DNA from: Pterois miles | Lineage: Eukaryota > Chordata > Actinopteri > Perciformes > Scorpaenidae | DNA length: 64,000 nucleotides | Direction of reading: 5' to 3' | Assembly (NCBI GenBank): GCA_947000775.1 | Contig: CAMQGK010000052.1 | Span: 31,898,501-31,962,500, forward strand | In this document: piece by piece, positions 45,235 through 57,600 of the stretch | Numbering within the stretch: the stretch's first letter is position 1 | Layout: every line of letters starts with the position of its first letter | Position numbers and translations under genes: made by a program | The notes under the pieces: generated by a model | Databases searched by the model: none | Told to the model about the DNA's origin: nothing | Seen by the model: the letters and a program-made list of their open reading frames with translations, nothing else

Positions 45235-45799
45235 TACTTCCCTACTTTATTTTGGTTTAAGCGTAGTTATTGTCCTTTTGTTGCGTTTATCTAAAAGGCC
45301 TGATATTAATTAGATAATGTTGGCATTGCTGTTTGTTTTGTGGCCAGTACTTAAAAAAATGTTTTACAACGAAATAATTTTTATGACATAACATTTTCAG
45401 AAGATGACAAGGGCATGATTTTGGTGCCTGTGACGTCACAGTTGCACTTTAAAGTGGACTTCAGCCCTTATGAGGCGTTCACGGTTTTATAGTATGGTCA
45501 TTAGCTATGGAAGTGTCAACACAGGGAGTGCTGGGTTAGGACACTGAAAACACTGCTGCTCCCATGCAGGCAAATAACTGTTAATACCCTGAGCTGTGTG
45601 ATCAGCCCATATGGTGTTCATGGGAGCCAGAGGGACAGTGTGCATGTTGGGGGAGGGTTTTTGTGTGCAAGGATTACATGAAATGAAAATCAAACATAAG
45701 AGTTTCTGGGTGAGGGTATAGTTCTAACATTTGAAATTGGGAGTATATCTGCAATTGTAATATTTGTGGAGGCATTTCACTAAAAAACAAAAAGTCAAC

Positions 45800-45910
45800 C
45801 TAGTGATGGTTGATGGAGGAAAAGTCAGCAGGCCTCCTCCTCTGGGAACCATAAATGTCTGTACATGATTTCATGGTAATCCATCCAATACATCGTTATG
45901 AGCTATGAAG
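45800..45910. mobile_element. Dispersed fish repeat (CCTCTGGGAACCATAAATGT)
   Basis: GGAGGAAAAGTCAGCAGG, CCTCTGGGAACCATAAATGT and TTTCATGGTAATCCATCCAA. A related, more diverged copy is at 63680-63775. The class is not certain. Confidence 0.55.
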
Positions 45911-46202
45911 TCTCAGTTTACCAGAAACAACTCCACAATAAATAAATCATACTGTGTCATATTTTAAATCAGTGTTTATCAAATGGACCGTGTCTGATTT
46001 ATTTATTCTTACTATTCATTTATTGATTCAGTTAAACCATAAATGTGCTTTTTTCTCCAGTTATCACAATCATTACCTGTAAATCCAAAGCGATATTTAT
46101 ATGTGAGGGTGGGAGAAAAAATAAATCAATAAATAAAAGACAAGATTATAAAATAAAATAACATAAAACAAAAGCAAGGAGAAACAGCTAAGCAAACAAC
46201 CT

Positions 46203-46237
46203 AATAATAATAATAATAATAATAATGATAATAATTA
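46203..46237. repeat. (AAT)n microsatellite
   Basis: About ten AAT repeats with one G interruption. Confidence 0.9.
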
Positions 46238-46471
46238 AACAAGTGCATGGAAAATAAAGACAAATCAATTTAAATAATAATAATGAAAGCAGATAAATAC
46301 CCACAACCCTTGTGAGCCAGCAGGTTAACATTGACTGAGTGTATTCAGATTGTCTCAGTGTTGTTGGAGAGACACAGTTAATGTTACAGCTGCAACAACA
46401 GTCGGCCTCCTCCGATAACTCCACCTATTCTCCTCACTGGCAGATCATCTGTCCAAACCACAGAAACCCAA

Positions 46472-46488
46472 TATCTCTCTCTCTCTTT

Positions 46489-46539
<51 letters not shown>
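46472..46539. repeat. (CT)n(CA)24 compound microsatellite
   Basis: CTCTCTCTCTCTCTTT followed by about 24 CA units. Frames through it are artefacts. Confidence 0.95.
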
Positions 46540-46541
<2 letters not shown>

Positions 46542-46599
46542 TTCTCTCAGTGGTTCGAGGATATAAGAGTTTACCCACACAGTAAAAACTTAGTTGTGA

Positions 46600-47740
46600 C
46601 ATTTAAGGGTGATGATACATTACAATCAACCCTGGTTACATTTTAAAAAAACATGCACTCTTTGTAATCCAATGTATAACGTTACTGATTACATAAATCG
46701 CCATCTAATTTGTATTCAGTAACTGAGAACATTTCAAAGTAATCTGACTCCACTCTGCTCATGATCACAGCTCCCTCTAGTGGGAGTCTAGTGTGAAATA
46801 ACCACCTCTGTAACGAGGACTGGTTTTAAGTGTTTTTAGTGGGTCAAAGGTGTTTCTGACATCAATCCAGTCACACCAGACTCATTTATCCTGGAGGCTC
46901 ACAGCAGCACCCACTGACCTCTGCTTGGTATTTATTTATTTAATATTGAATGATTCCACAGCAATGCCTGCATCATATTATCCAGCGTCAGGTTGCATCA
47001 CTTCATTAAAAAGTCAATATATTTAAATAAACTATATAATATAATAACATGTTTTTTCAAAGGACCACTTTTTTCATTTATACATTTCTATTTACATTTA
47101 CTGTATTTATATATTTATTGCCTCATTTATTTCAGGATTTATTCCAAAGCCTTATTTATTCATTTCATCTGTATATGTTTTTGTATTAAATCTATTTATT
47201 TGATATTAAATGATTCCATAAGAATGTCTGTATTATATTATCCAGTGTCAGGTTGTAGCACAAAAAAATAGTCAATATAAATGAGTGAATATAGCTAAGT
47301 AAATACAGAAAAGTTTTTTATTTTTTACAAAATGTTTTACACAACTACGTTTATTTCAGAATTTTGTTTCATCGCCATATTTTTTTTATTTCCATAGGCA
47401 CATTACTGTATTTATTTAATACTGAATGCTTTTACTGTTGTGATCTTAAAGCTGCACACAGACAAAGTTAGAGACTAGAGAGACAAGAGGTGGTTGAGAC
47501 CAAAACCAGAACAAGAGAGTGACTATAAGTACTAGATCCATCATGAGGCCAGAAACACAACTTTAAACAAATGCTGTTCTGTGTCTACTGGACATAAAAA
47601 AACAGCAAACATACAACTTTATAATATGCAAAACAATAAAAAATAACACATATAACCTATATTTTTACCCTCATTAGCTCTTCCTCAAACAGCTGGCTGG
47701 ATAAACAAGGGTTAAATAAAAACACACACATGATGCGGTG
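46600..47740. other. AT-rich intergenic stretch with no gene seen
   Basis: Between the mucin and USP2 genes, closer to USP2. A weak duplication is visible: GATTCCACAGCAATGCCTGC at about 46953 resembles GATTCCATAAGAATGTCTGT at about 47212, each followed by TTATCCAG(C/T)GTCAGGTTG. No exons. Confidence 0.5.
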
Positions 47741-47756
47741 TAAATTAACATTGAAT

Positions 47757-47770
47757 TTTATTCGTTTATT
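47757..47770 (-). terminator. Candidate USP2 polyadenylation signals (AATAAA)
   Basis: Two AATAAA hexamers on the minus strand (TTTATT on the plus strand near 47757 and 47765) lie about 750 bp after the USP2 stop. The choice of signal is inferred; other AT-rich candidates exist nearby. Confidence 0.4.
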
Positions 47771-48513
47771 AACTCTGAACTGACTTAGACATAAAGTCAG
47801 CAAGATTATTGCTGGAAGAAGTATTATTGATGCATTTTTCATACAGCTGCTTTGGTATGTTGGGGCTGTCCCACAGTACAGTTACATTCACTGTGCTGTC
47901 CATAAATAATATTGTACAAAAATAACATGTGCTTCGACATAAAACTTCCTCCCTCCATTAGCAGAGTTCCACTGTTTCTAAGAGGAAACAATAAGGCTTT
48001 GTTCAATCGATGACATACTGTATACACTTACTGGCATTACGTTAAATAGAATAAATTAGATCTTGTAGTTGCTGTAATGTCGTCCATATCCAAAGTGCAT
48101 GAAAACAGAAAAAATCCACTTGACAGGGTGCAGATTCAGGTCCAGGCACAGCTGTAAAATATCTTATTTTCTGTGTTGCATATGCACCATGTAGAGGGTC
48201 CAAAAGGGCATTTTAAGTTGTGCCTTGAGCTGAAATTTTACACCTCTTTTTGACAACGTAAGCAGTGTTTTCTCTGTTACATCCAACGTATGAGCTCAGC
48301 TTGACATCCTGAAGTTCAAATGTGCCATCGTGTCCCTCAAAGACCCACTGAGAGGAAGGTCAAAGGGTGTTTTTTTCTCTCAACAACACATCTTTGTGCT
48401 CCATATTCACAGTCTGTAATGGCAGCAAGCTCTCCACTAGGCGGAGGTCTCTCCTAGCAGGCAGTATCTTGACTCAACCAGTTTTATGCAGCTCTTCAGC
48501 TCCTCCAGGGCGT

Positions 48514-48619
48514 CTAAAGCCGACACATCTGATGTTTGCTGTGTGAGGAGGAGGCCAGCTCATAGAAGAGGACGTAGGCGTTGCTGCTGCGAACCTGGCT
48601 GGAGGACACGGGGCTCACC
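48514..48619 (-). CDS. usp2: USP2 exon 12 (C terminus, stop)
   Basis: Encodes VSPVSSSQVRSSNAYVLFYE, then LASSSHSKHQMCRL and TAG at 48516-48514. Acceptor TTCTGTGCAG. The last 11 residues differ from the short PPSRM-type end of mammalian USP2. Confidence 0.95.
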
Positions 48620-51600
48620 CTGCACAGAACACACTGGACTTATTACCCAAGTACCTCAAAGCAGCAGCGTACAGTATAATTACAGCAGACTGCACAGCTG
48701 GCTGTCAGAGTTACTTCTGTGACTTATTATCCAGTCAATCAGAATTAAGAGTGATAGCAAAACCATCGACAATGCAATAAAATATGTTTTATTGCAAGTA
48801 AAATAAAATTATGATTAAAAAGTGTTGTTTACAAATCTCAAAGCTTTGTTTGCAAATTGCAAGTGTAAAAAAATTGCAAAAAAATATATATTTGGATTCA
48901 CAAGCAAAACTTTTGTACTAAACTTTTGGATATGCAGACAAAACTTTTGAAACTGCAAAGAAAACTTCTAAATTCGCAAAGAAAAACTTTTAGATTTATA
49001 AACAAAACTTTAAGATTCATAAATAAAAAAATTTTGATTCCCCCCCCAAAAAATGTTTGGATTTACAAACAAAACTTTTCGATTCAAAAAGAAAACTTTT
49101 AGATTTGTAAATAAAAACATTTGGTTTCGCAACAAAATCTTTGAATTCAAAAGCAAAACAGGGATTCTGATTAAAACTTTTTTTGTATTGCAGTGTCGAC
49201 AGCATTTGCTCTCAAATTTATTTGATTGAGTGGAAACTTTTACTCTCAAAGCTGTTCAGTTTGCATAATACAGACACAAAAGTAACTCCATAGAATGATG
49301 ATACTTAGATTTGAGGGGTGATACCTGGCGTCGTTGTAGCTGTACCACTCTCCTAGCGCCTGGTTCTTGCAGTAGGCTGTGTAATGGCCTCCCAGAGCGT
49401 TTCCAGAGTGGTTGGATACGGCATACAGGTTATACACGGCACGCTCTGCAGGGAGACACAACACGCCATCAGTCTATTACTCAGCAAATCCAGCTGACCT
49501 TGGAAAGGGCACGAATTATCCTCCTCTCTCTCCTTCAGTGATAAGCGTGGCACCTCCAGGAAAACACTCACCGCCGCTCTCTGAGGCGAACTCCCGCAGG
49601 TCCAGCTCTTTGAGAGGGAAGTTGACATAAGTGGAGAGTTTGCTGGTTCGGATGCTGGAGTCTGAGAAGCGCTTCAGGTCTGAGAGGAACGCTGAGTCAA
49701 GGAACAGACACCGGTGCACAATGACATTAACTTTGAGTACTTCTACTTCACTCCAGTTTAGAAGGAAATTTATTAATTACATGGTAAGTTTTATACCAAA
49801 ACATCTACCATTATTTGAGCTAATTCCCAGGAAAAGTTTTTTGCTGTCATCATTTGATTTTTTTGCTATCACCATCTTGGTTTTTAGCCAAGTGACCAAA
49901 CAGGATATAATTAACTTTGATGAACTGAAAACACACTGTGAAAGGGTTCAAGTTGTAGGACGAAAACCCAGAAAACTCCCAGACTGAACAACGCTGTGGT
50001 AGCGACCTGTCAATCACAAGGTAGCCCCACCCTGCTTTATGGCCAATTTGACTCTAAATGGACCATAATTTACTAAATCAACATCATGCTGTGCTGAAGA
50101 AGACTTGAAGTGATTGAGACCATAAACTGATGTTTACAATGTTTACTGAGGGAATAAATCAAGAGAGAAGTAGGATCATTTTCTTACAGACTTCTATACA
50201 ACCAGAGGAGTCGCCCCCTGCTGGTTATTAGAAAGAATGCAGGTTTTATACACTACTTCACTTTTCACCCACCTGGATTTAAATATGGGCTATTAAAGAG
50301 TTCCTACTGGAAAGCTGATTTACAGACATCTTTTTCTCTGTGTAAGTCTTTGGGAAAAACTCTTTGGGCCAAAACGGATCAAGACCGAACCAGGAAGTTG
50401 TGATTCACCGTTTGGCTGCTATAAAAATTTTCCTCAAATCTTTGCGCTCTTCCAGGGGACTTGCTCTGTACCATGAAATTAGTCAATCATTGGCTGAGTG
50501 TACGCTAATGTGTTAGCAGAGGAATGTTTTGCATTAAACACACGGTGCAAAGATGTGAGGAAAGGATACGAAGCACGAGGATCTGAGGGAACTTCTGGAT
50601 GCTGAATCTTTTGGTGCATTTCCTTCTGGTTTTGCATCTGTTGCAGGTCTGACAGAGAGACAAAGACAGAGAGGGTAGTGAGATACTGCTTCTGTATAAT
50701 AATCCATAATATCATCTTTAGAAAAAGGACAGCGGAGTCCTTACCGGCCTCTCATCGCCGTCCAGCACATCCTCTTTTGTAAAGAGCCTCAAGCAGTCTT
50801 TGAGAGTCACTTCGCTTGAGCTCTTCTGTGGAGACAAAGAGAAAAACTACATTAAATTTATATTAAGACCGCTTTTTGTATGTTTATCATCAGAACTGAC
50901 AATACGGACTTGTTTTCCACTGCAATATAAAGTCTTTAAAGGCTTGTGGGTTCAGACCTGTGCAACAGGTATGGATAAATCCCAGAACGGATCAAACACG
51001 GTGGAGCAGAATCCACAGGAGGAGCAGGTCACCGAGCTCTTCAGCTGTCCAACAAACAGATCTAAAGGCAGAAACAAAGACATGGAGCATTATATTTAAC
51101 ATGCATCTAAATTCAAGAGTGGCTTTAAGATAATTCTGCAGCACACAGAGGTAAATCTCTTACCCACTACTTTGCTGTCCTCTCTCTCCAGGTACATGCT
51201 CCACATGCGTTTGCCTTTCTCTTCATCCCTGTGAATGAAACCAGACAGTAGAGTTCAGGTCAAACTGACTCCCAAACCAATATTAAAACAATTACAGACT
51301 GAAAATCAGTTTGAATAAAAATTCAATTACGCAAGCCTACTTTAAGACAATGTAAAGATCCTTTCTCAGGTGTGTAATTCCAGATAAGTGATATACTACT
51401 ACTACTAATATAACTGCTAAGTATGTATGACTATTGTCATTTAAAGGTCCATTACTTTCATGTTTTTATATCATTTATACATCAGTACGTATGTTTTGGT
51501 TTCAAAATGCTATTTTCCCTTCAAGCCCTTCTGAAAATCCCACATGACCTGACATAGGTTTCTGCTCTTACTGTAGACCAGTAACTCCTATAGAGTGGTA

Positions 51601-54600
51601 AAATTACTGTTTTTGTGAATGGAGTCTGGTGGTGATATACCATTGTAAAGGGCTGTCTGACGGCGGGGTAAAGGGGTGAAGATATTCTCAATATAGCGTA
51701 CACTTAAACAGATATAGATTTTTTTAGGTGTCTAAAATTCGTTTTTCTGCTGCTTTCGTCCACAGATGCTTTACCTCGCCATCAGACAGCCCTTTCTGAC
51801 GGGGAGCTGAAGCTGTTTTTTCACTCTCTTGAAAGCCACCAGACTCAATTCACAAAAGCAGTAATTTTACCTCGCAGAACAACAGAGTATACAGTACATA
51901 CAACCCCACTTCAAAAAATCTGAAATAAACCTTTCACTGATTTCCAAACTTGGCAGAGCTAATGTTGACTCAGCTAGAGCAGCGTTCACATCATTCATAA
52001 CCATAAATAAGTTTATTTCCATGTTTCAGGCGTGCGGCAGTGTTTCTAGGCAGTGAGAGGTGTCAGCCAGGTTATGAGTGACTTATTCAGAGCAGAGGTG
52101 GGAGGTGTGCTGACTTACGACAGGTGGTCAAAGTCCTCGATGGACATCTTAGGGCGGATGGTCACTCTGTTCACCTCGCTATGTAGACCGTCCAATAAGA
52201 AACGCAGGAACTCCTGGGCGTCCTGCTGACTGCGGAGAGAGAAAGAGAAACTCTCTTTACTCTGAAATCAGCAGTAATCATTGAAGTGGACTAAATGGTT
52301 TAAAAGGTTTAAAGGCAGCAGCAGCAGCAGCAGGAGGACGAAGGAAGGACTTACCTGCAGCCCATGAATTTGGGAGCGTATCTCTGGATCTGGCTCCTGA
52401 AATCAGAAGGACTGACGGCCTCGTTGTTCACAGACGTCCACAGACTCTGAGTCAGCTTTGCAAACTCTGAAGGACATACAAATAATGACAGAAAATGAGT
52501 ACACAATCAAGAAAAAACAGGTTTATTTACAAAATTCAACACACTCCTTAACTTGAACCTTTTATTGATAAAATTACAAGGATTGGATCCTCTTTTGATG
52601 GTATTTATTTTCCCAAAATCTGATATCAATAATAATAATCTTATATCAAAATAACTATTATGTTTTGTGCTTGATGTGCATGAAAACAAGCAGACAGCAT
52701 GGACTCAACCAGGGCGGATTTGTTTGATGGTAAAGTTACAAAAATCCAAATAAAAATCTCACCCTAACCTAAAAAAATAATAATTATTATTTTTGGGCAT
52801 CAAAGGTCATTCCTGACTTCAGCTCACTGTCCGCTTACTATAAACTCCACTCAACTGGTCTTCATCAGTAATCAGGTCTTCATCATCAGCGACTCAGGTG
52901 TCACGTGGTCATGTGACGACACCTGAGCCAGTTCCATGTACCGACCAAGAGTCACCTCACCAGTGTTATAGTTAAGACCACCTAAACCGAGACCAAGACT
53001 AGACCAGTGTGAGACACCAACAGAGAATACATGAAGATTCCTCTTCATTCACCTCTTTTATTGCCATATATACTGTATATGTGTGTTTGTGCTACATTAG
53101 CAGCTGCTAGCGTTGCCGGTGGCTTCGTACCCGCTGTAGCGTAACTAGCGAGTTTCCGACAGGCCGTGTGTGTGTGTGTGGTGAGTGTGTGTTTGTTGGT
53201 GGTGTTATAGCTGTGAACGTAGCCGCAGCAGACAGTGTGTTACAGTTTATTTGTCGGTGAATAAATGCTACGAGGCTACAAGCTACAACTCCTCAGCTGG
53301 AAGTCCAGAGCCAACTTCCTGTATCTGCGCCAGCTCTCTTAAGGTGGACCAGTTAAAATGCTTAATGTCGGTTATCAGTTGAACGGTTAATTATTAACCC
53401 CTAAGCGATATAGATCAGGCCTGAGACTGCGGCGGGGGTTGAAAGTGACCTATAATCAAAGGAGCGGAGGCATCAGCCCTGTTTACTCCATCCCTGCCTC
53501 AGAAGTCTCAGAAGACGTGCGAGTGCTGAGCAGTTGTGAGGGCGTCGGGAGGGTCGAGGGTCTATTACTGGAGTATTACAGCACAAAGCTCATATAAACT
53601 GACAGTCTGTGGCCGACTGCTGAGCCATAAAGGTATTACACAGGTCTACGGCGGTATTACGCAGGTCTACAGCGTTCCCTGCTACGCCGCTAACTGGTGT
53701 TGTAACAGCTCAGCGTCTCGTCGTACCTTCCATGAGAGCCGCGTTGGTCGGGCAGTTGTTGTTGAGGTCGGTGAGATGGACGTTTCTCAGGCAGTAATCT
53801 CTCAGCTCAGGGGTGTTACTCAGACATTGTAGGATGGAGTTCATGAAACACTGGAAATAAGCAAAATAAACACAAATGATCTGAATGAGGATCCAGGTCA
53901 AAGTGCAGCTTGTTGTACAACAGACTGAAGTAGAAGTACTCACTGTGTTGCCCAGGTTCTTCAGGCCCACCAGGCCTTGAGGACTCTTGTTCTAGACAAA
54001 TAGAAAAGAGGAAATTTTAGCGCATTAAGGTCAAATACAGCAAACAAACACGCCAACTAGAGCTGCTGATTAATCGATTAATCAACTAGTTGTCAACTAT
54101 TAAATTAATCAGCAACTATTTTGATAATCAATTAATCGTTTTTTAAGAAAAAAAAAGTCAAAACCTCACAACAGCAAAAATATGTTGAGCTCGGATGCAT
54201 TTTTAAACCTGGAAGTGAAGCCTGTTAAAGTTGTTTGATGCTCATGTACGTTTGTTTTTCGGCCTGTAAATATAAAGTAGATCAAGTACTGACGTTCAAA
54301 GTATTTCTCTGCAGAGATTGCAGTAAAATTACTCATATCCAGTAATTAAAGCTGTAACGACTAAGCTGTCAACTATGAAATTAATCACCAACTATTTTTA
54401 TATTTTTAAAGTATTTTTTTATGTAAGGAAAAGAATGAATTGACAGTAAACTGAATATCTTTGAGTTGTGGAAAAAACAAAGAGGACTTCATCTTGGGTT
54501 TGGGAAACATGATCCATATTTTTCACCATTTTCTAACAATTTATAACCAAATAACTGATTGATTAATAGAGACAATAATCATCAGATAAATCGACAATTA

Positions 54601-57600
54601 AAACCGATTATCATCGGTTACCACAATCCAAACTGACACCATAAATGAAATAATAGACTGCCTGTTAATTATACTGCAGTGTCAAATTAATATATAATGA
54701 TGCTGAAGAGTCCATATACAGATATTTATTGCTCATTCCCAACCAATCAGCTGGCAGTATGAGGTAAATACAGCATGACAACAACCCTGTTTCACACCTC
54801 AAGTGTGAATAAGCCTCAGAGGACCGTCTGGCGTGTGTTCAGTGCACACCATCTGATGGTCGCATGCTTGGCTGAAACACCACAGCGTTGTTCCCACACC
54901 GATGACCTCACCGGCCGGCCGTCACTCGCACCGCCGTGACGTCACACCAGCATGTGATGCAGGCCGAAGAGGAAAAGCTCCACTGCAGAACACGACACGG
55001 TGTCGAGTTGTTTGGGTGAATGGTTTCACATTGCTGTCCGGGTTCAGGGATCAAGGACTTTATACGAAGTATCTGGTGCCACCGGTGGCGTTAATCATCT
55101 GCAGGGCAGACTGATGCAAGGACTCGGAAGGCCTCTGCACCTCTGCTGATGCATGTATGACTCCAGAAAGCACAATCGTGAAATCACCATTTAAGTTGAT
55201 TCAGTCACATGTATCAGGCCTCTATAGGCTGATTAAGTATTTGGTTTGCAGAAAATGAAGGAAAAGTTGGCCAAAGAATCCCTGACTTGATTTGCAGATG
55301 CAACGATGTGACATGTAGGTTAAAACAATCTATATGTGTTGTGATCATTGGGTCTGCTTCACACTGAAACCAACTAACCACATTTTTTACTGATGACTTT
55401 AAATGGGGGATTTGTCCAGTATTTAATACTCTTATCAACATGGCAGTGGGAAAATATGCTGCTTTATGCAAATGTGTGTATATATTTATTATTGGAAATC
55501 AATTAACGACACTAATCAATGCCAGATATTGTCAAGAAACCCTCACAGGTTCTGACTTTAGCATGAAAAATATGCTCAAATCATGACATGGTAAACTGCA
55601 GCCCAACAGGCAACAACAGCTGTCAGTGTGTCAGAGTGCTGACTTGACTATGACTTGATCCAGACTGACTGGGACTATCATAAAGTGGGCATGTCTGTAA
55701 AGGGGAGACTGGTGGACCCAGAGAACCCATTTACATTCACACATCTGGAGGTCAAAGGTCAAGGGACCCCTTTGAAAATGGCCATGACAGTTTGGAGCGT
55801 TTCTGATGCAAAAACAACCAATATCCTCAAATGTGATCCTGGTTCAAATCCAGTCATCTGTTGACATTTTCACTGCAGAAGTTTAAACAAGGCAGGATAA
55901 AAGTCTAAATGTCACTGGTCTAAACAAGGTCCACACCAAATCACATAATTACACTAAATATAAATACTTGTGCTATTGCCTCTGTCTTTGTGACGCATCT
56001 GAGTGTCACCAGGTGACATACTGGCGTGTGACCTGTCGCTCATCCTGAATGAGGGAACATAGTGACAGTGTAACGTGACAACTCGGAGTGTCGTCACGCG
56101 CCAGCGCCTTTCGCTGACGGCCGAGGAGCTTACATGTGGAAACAACAGCAGCACTCCGATGGAAACACGTCAGGGAACAGACGCAGATGTGTGTGCACAC
56201 AAATAAACTCCACACTGAGTCAGCCACCTGTATTTAGTGTAAATATATTGCAGGTTATTCTGATTTGTACAGCCAGTTCTGCTGTCTGTTTATGGTGGCT
56301 GTTTGCCTCCAGTGTTATCATAGCAAATGACATCTGAGGTCAGATATGAGGTGTGAATATTTGCTTACACTTCACACAAGGCCCAATCTGCTGCTCTGCT
56401 GTGGTGAATACTGACCAGCGAGGCTCGGCACGCTCAGCGGGCAGCTCATGATCTAAAAATCCTCCCAAAACAAAAACAAGGAAGTGATGCGTTCAGGTAA
56501 AAAATGGCTTGACTTCAGAGAGAAAGAGAGGGAGGAAGAGAAAGCAGAGACATGCATGTCCGGTCAAGGCCCTACAACACGAGACGAAGACGCTCGGTGC
56601 CAGCTATGCCACTCCCTTAGTGAAAGTATGACGCTCTGTTATATAACAGCAGGACTGGGAGAGCTCCAAAATACCACAAGTACAAGTGTTGGTGCACTCC
56701 TGAAACTACACTAAAACTACAATGGTGGAAAATACCAGCTAGTCTGAAAAGGCACAGACATTTTTATTTTCTCAGCTGAGGAGTGATGACAAAAGTTGCA
56801 CCCTGATGCATGTGATAAACTCGACGAGGGCTGCAACTAACGATTGCTTTCATTGTCAAATAGATTCTCCATTAATCGAATAGTTAGAAGTATTGTATTC
56901 GAATAGTGAAAAATGTTGATCAGTGTTTCTCAAAACCCAAGATGACGTCCTCAGATGTCTTGTTTTGTCCACAACTCAAAGACATTCGGTGTAAACCAGA
57001 AAATTTATATAATATATAATATCAGTATTAGCATTAGCATATTATATTAGTAATAGCAAAAATGTCCTTAAAAAAAGATTTAGAAAATTATTAGAAAATC
57101 GAAACAAATCGATGCAGTGGTGGACCAGCAACTCCGGTGTTCTGCGAGGTGAAATTACTGTTTTTTTGAATGGAGTCTGGTGGCTTTCGGTTATTTCCGA
57201 AGTTGTCGGGAACGTCATTAATTTTGCAGGTATTTGGTCATAAAACAAAAATGTGGATTTATTGATTAGTTGATCTGCTATTTTGCTAATTTAAGTTATT
57301 TTTCAAGGAAAGATGACAACATTTCCTGGATGTAGTATCTCAAATGGGAGGTTTTGCTGCTTTTCTTTGTCTCACAATGACATTATCACCTTGATTTTTA
57401 CTATTTTTTGGACATTTCATGGACCAAACAGTTCACTCAATACACTGGAGCTGTAACAATTGATCGTTTCTTTCCTCCTCTACAACGATAAACTGAACAT
57501 CTTCGAGTTATGGACTAAACAAGACATTTGGGCTTGGACAAACACTGGTATATTTTTCACCATTTTCTGGCGTTTTATAGAGCTAACAACTAATCAATTA

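Noticed and set aside
46339..46602. Frames with His-Thr or Val-Cys runs
   Set aside because: CA microsatellite artefacts.
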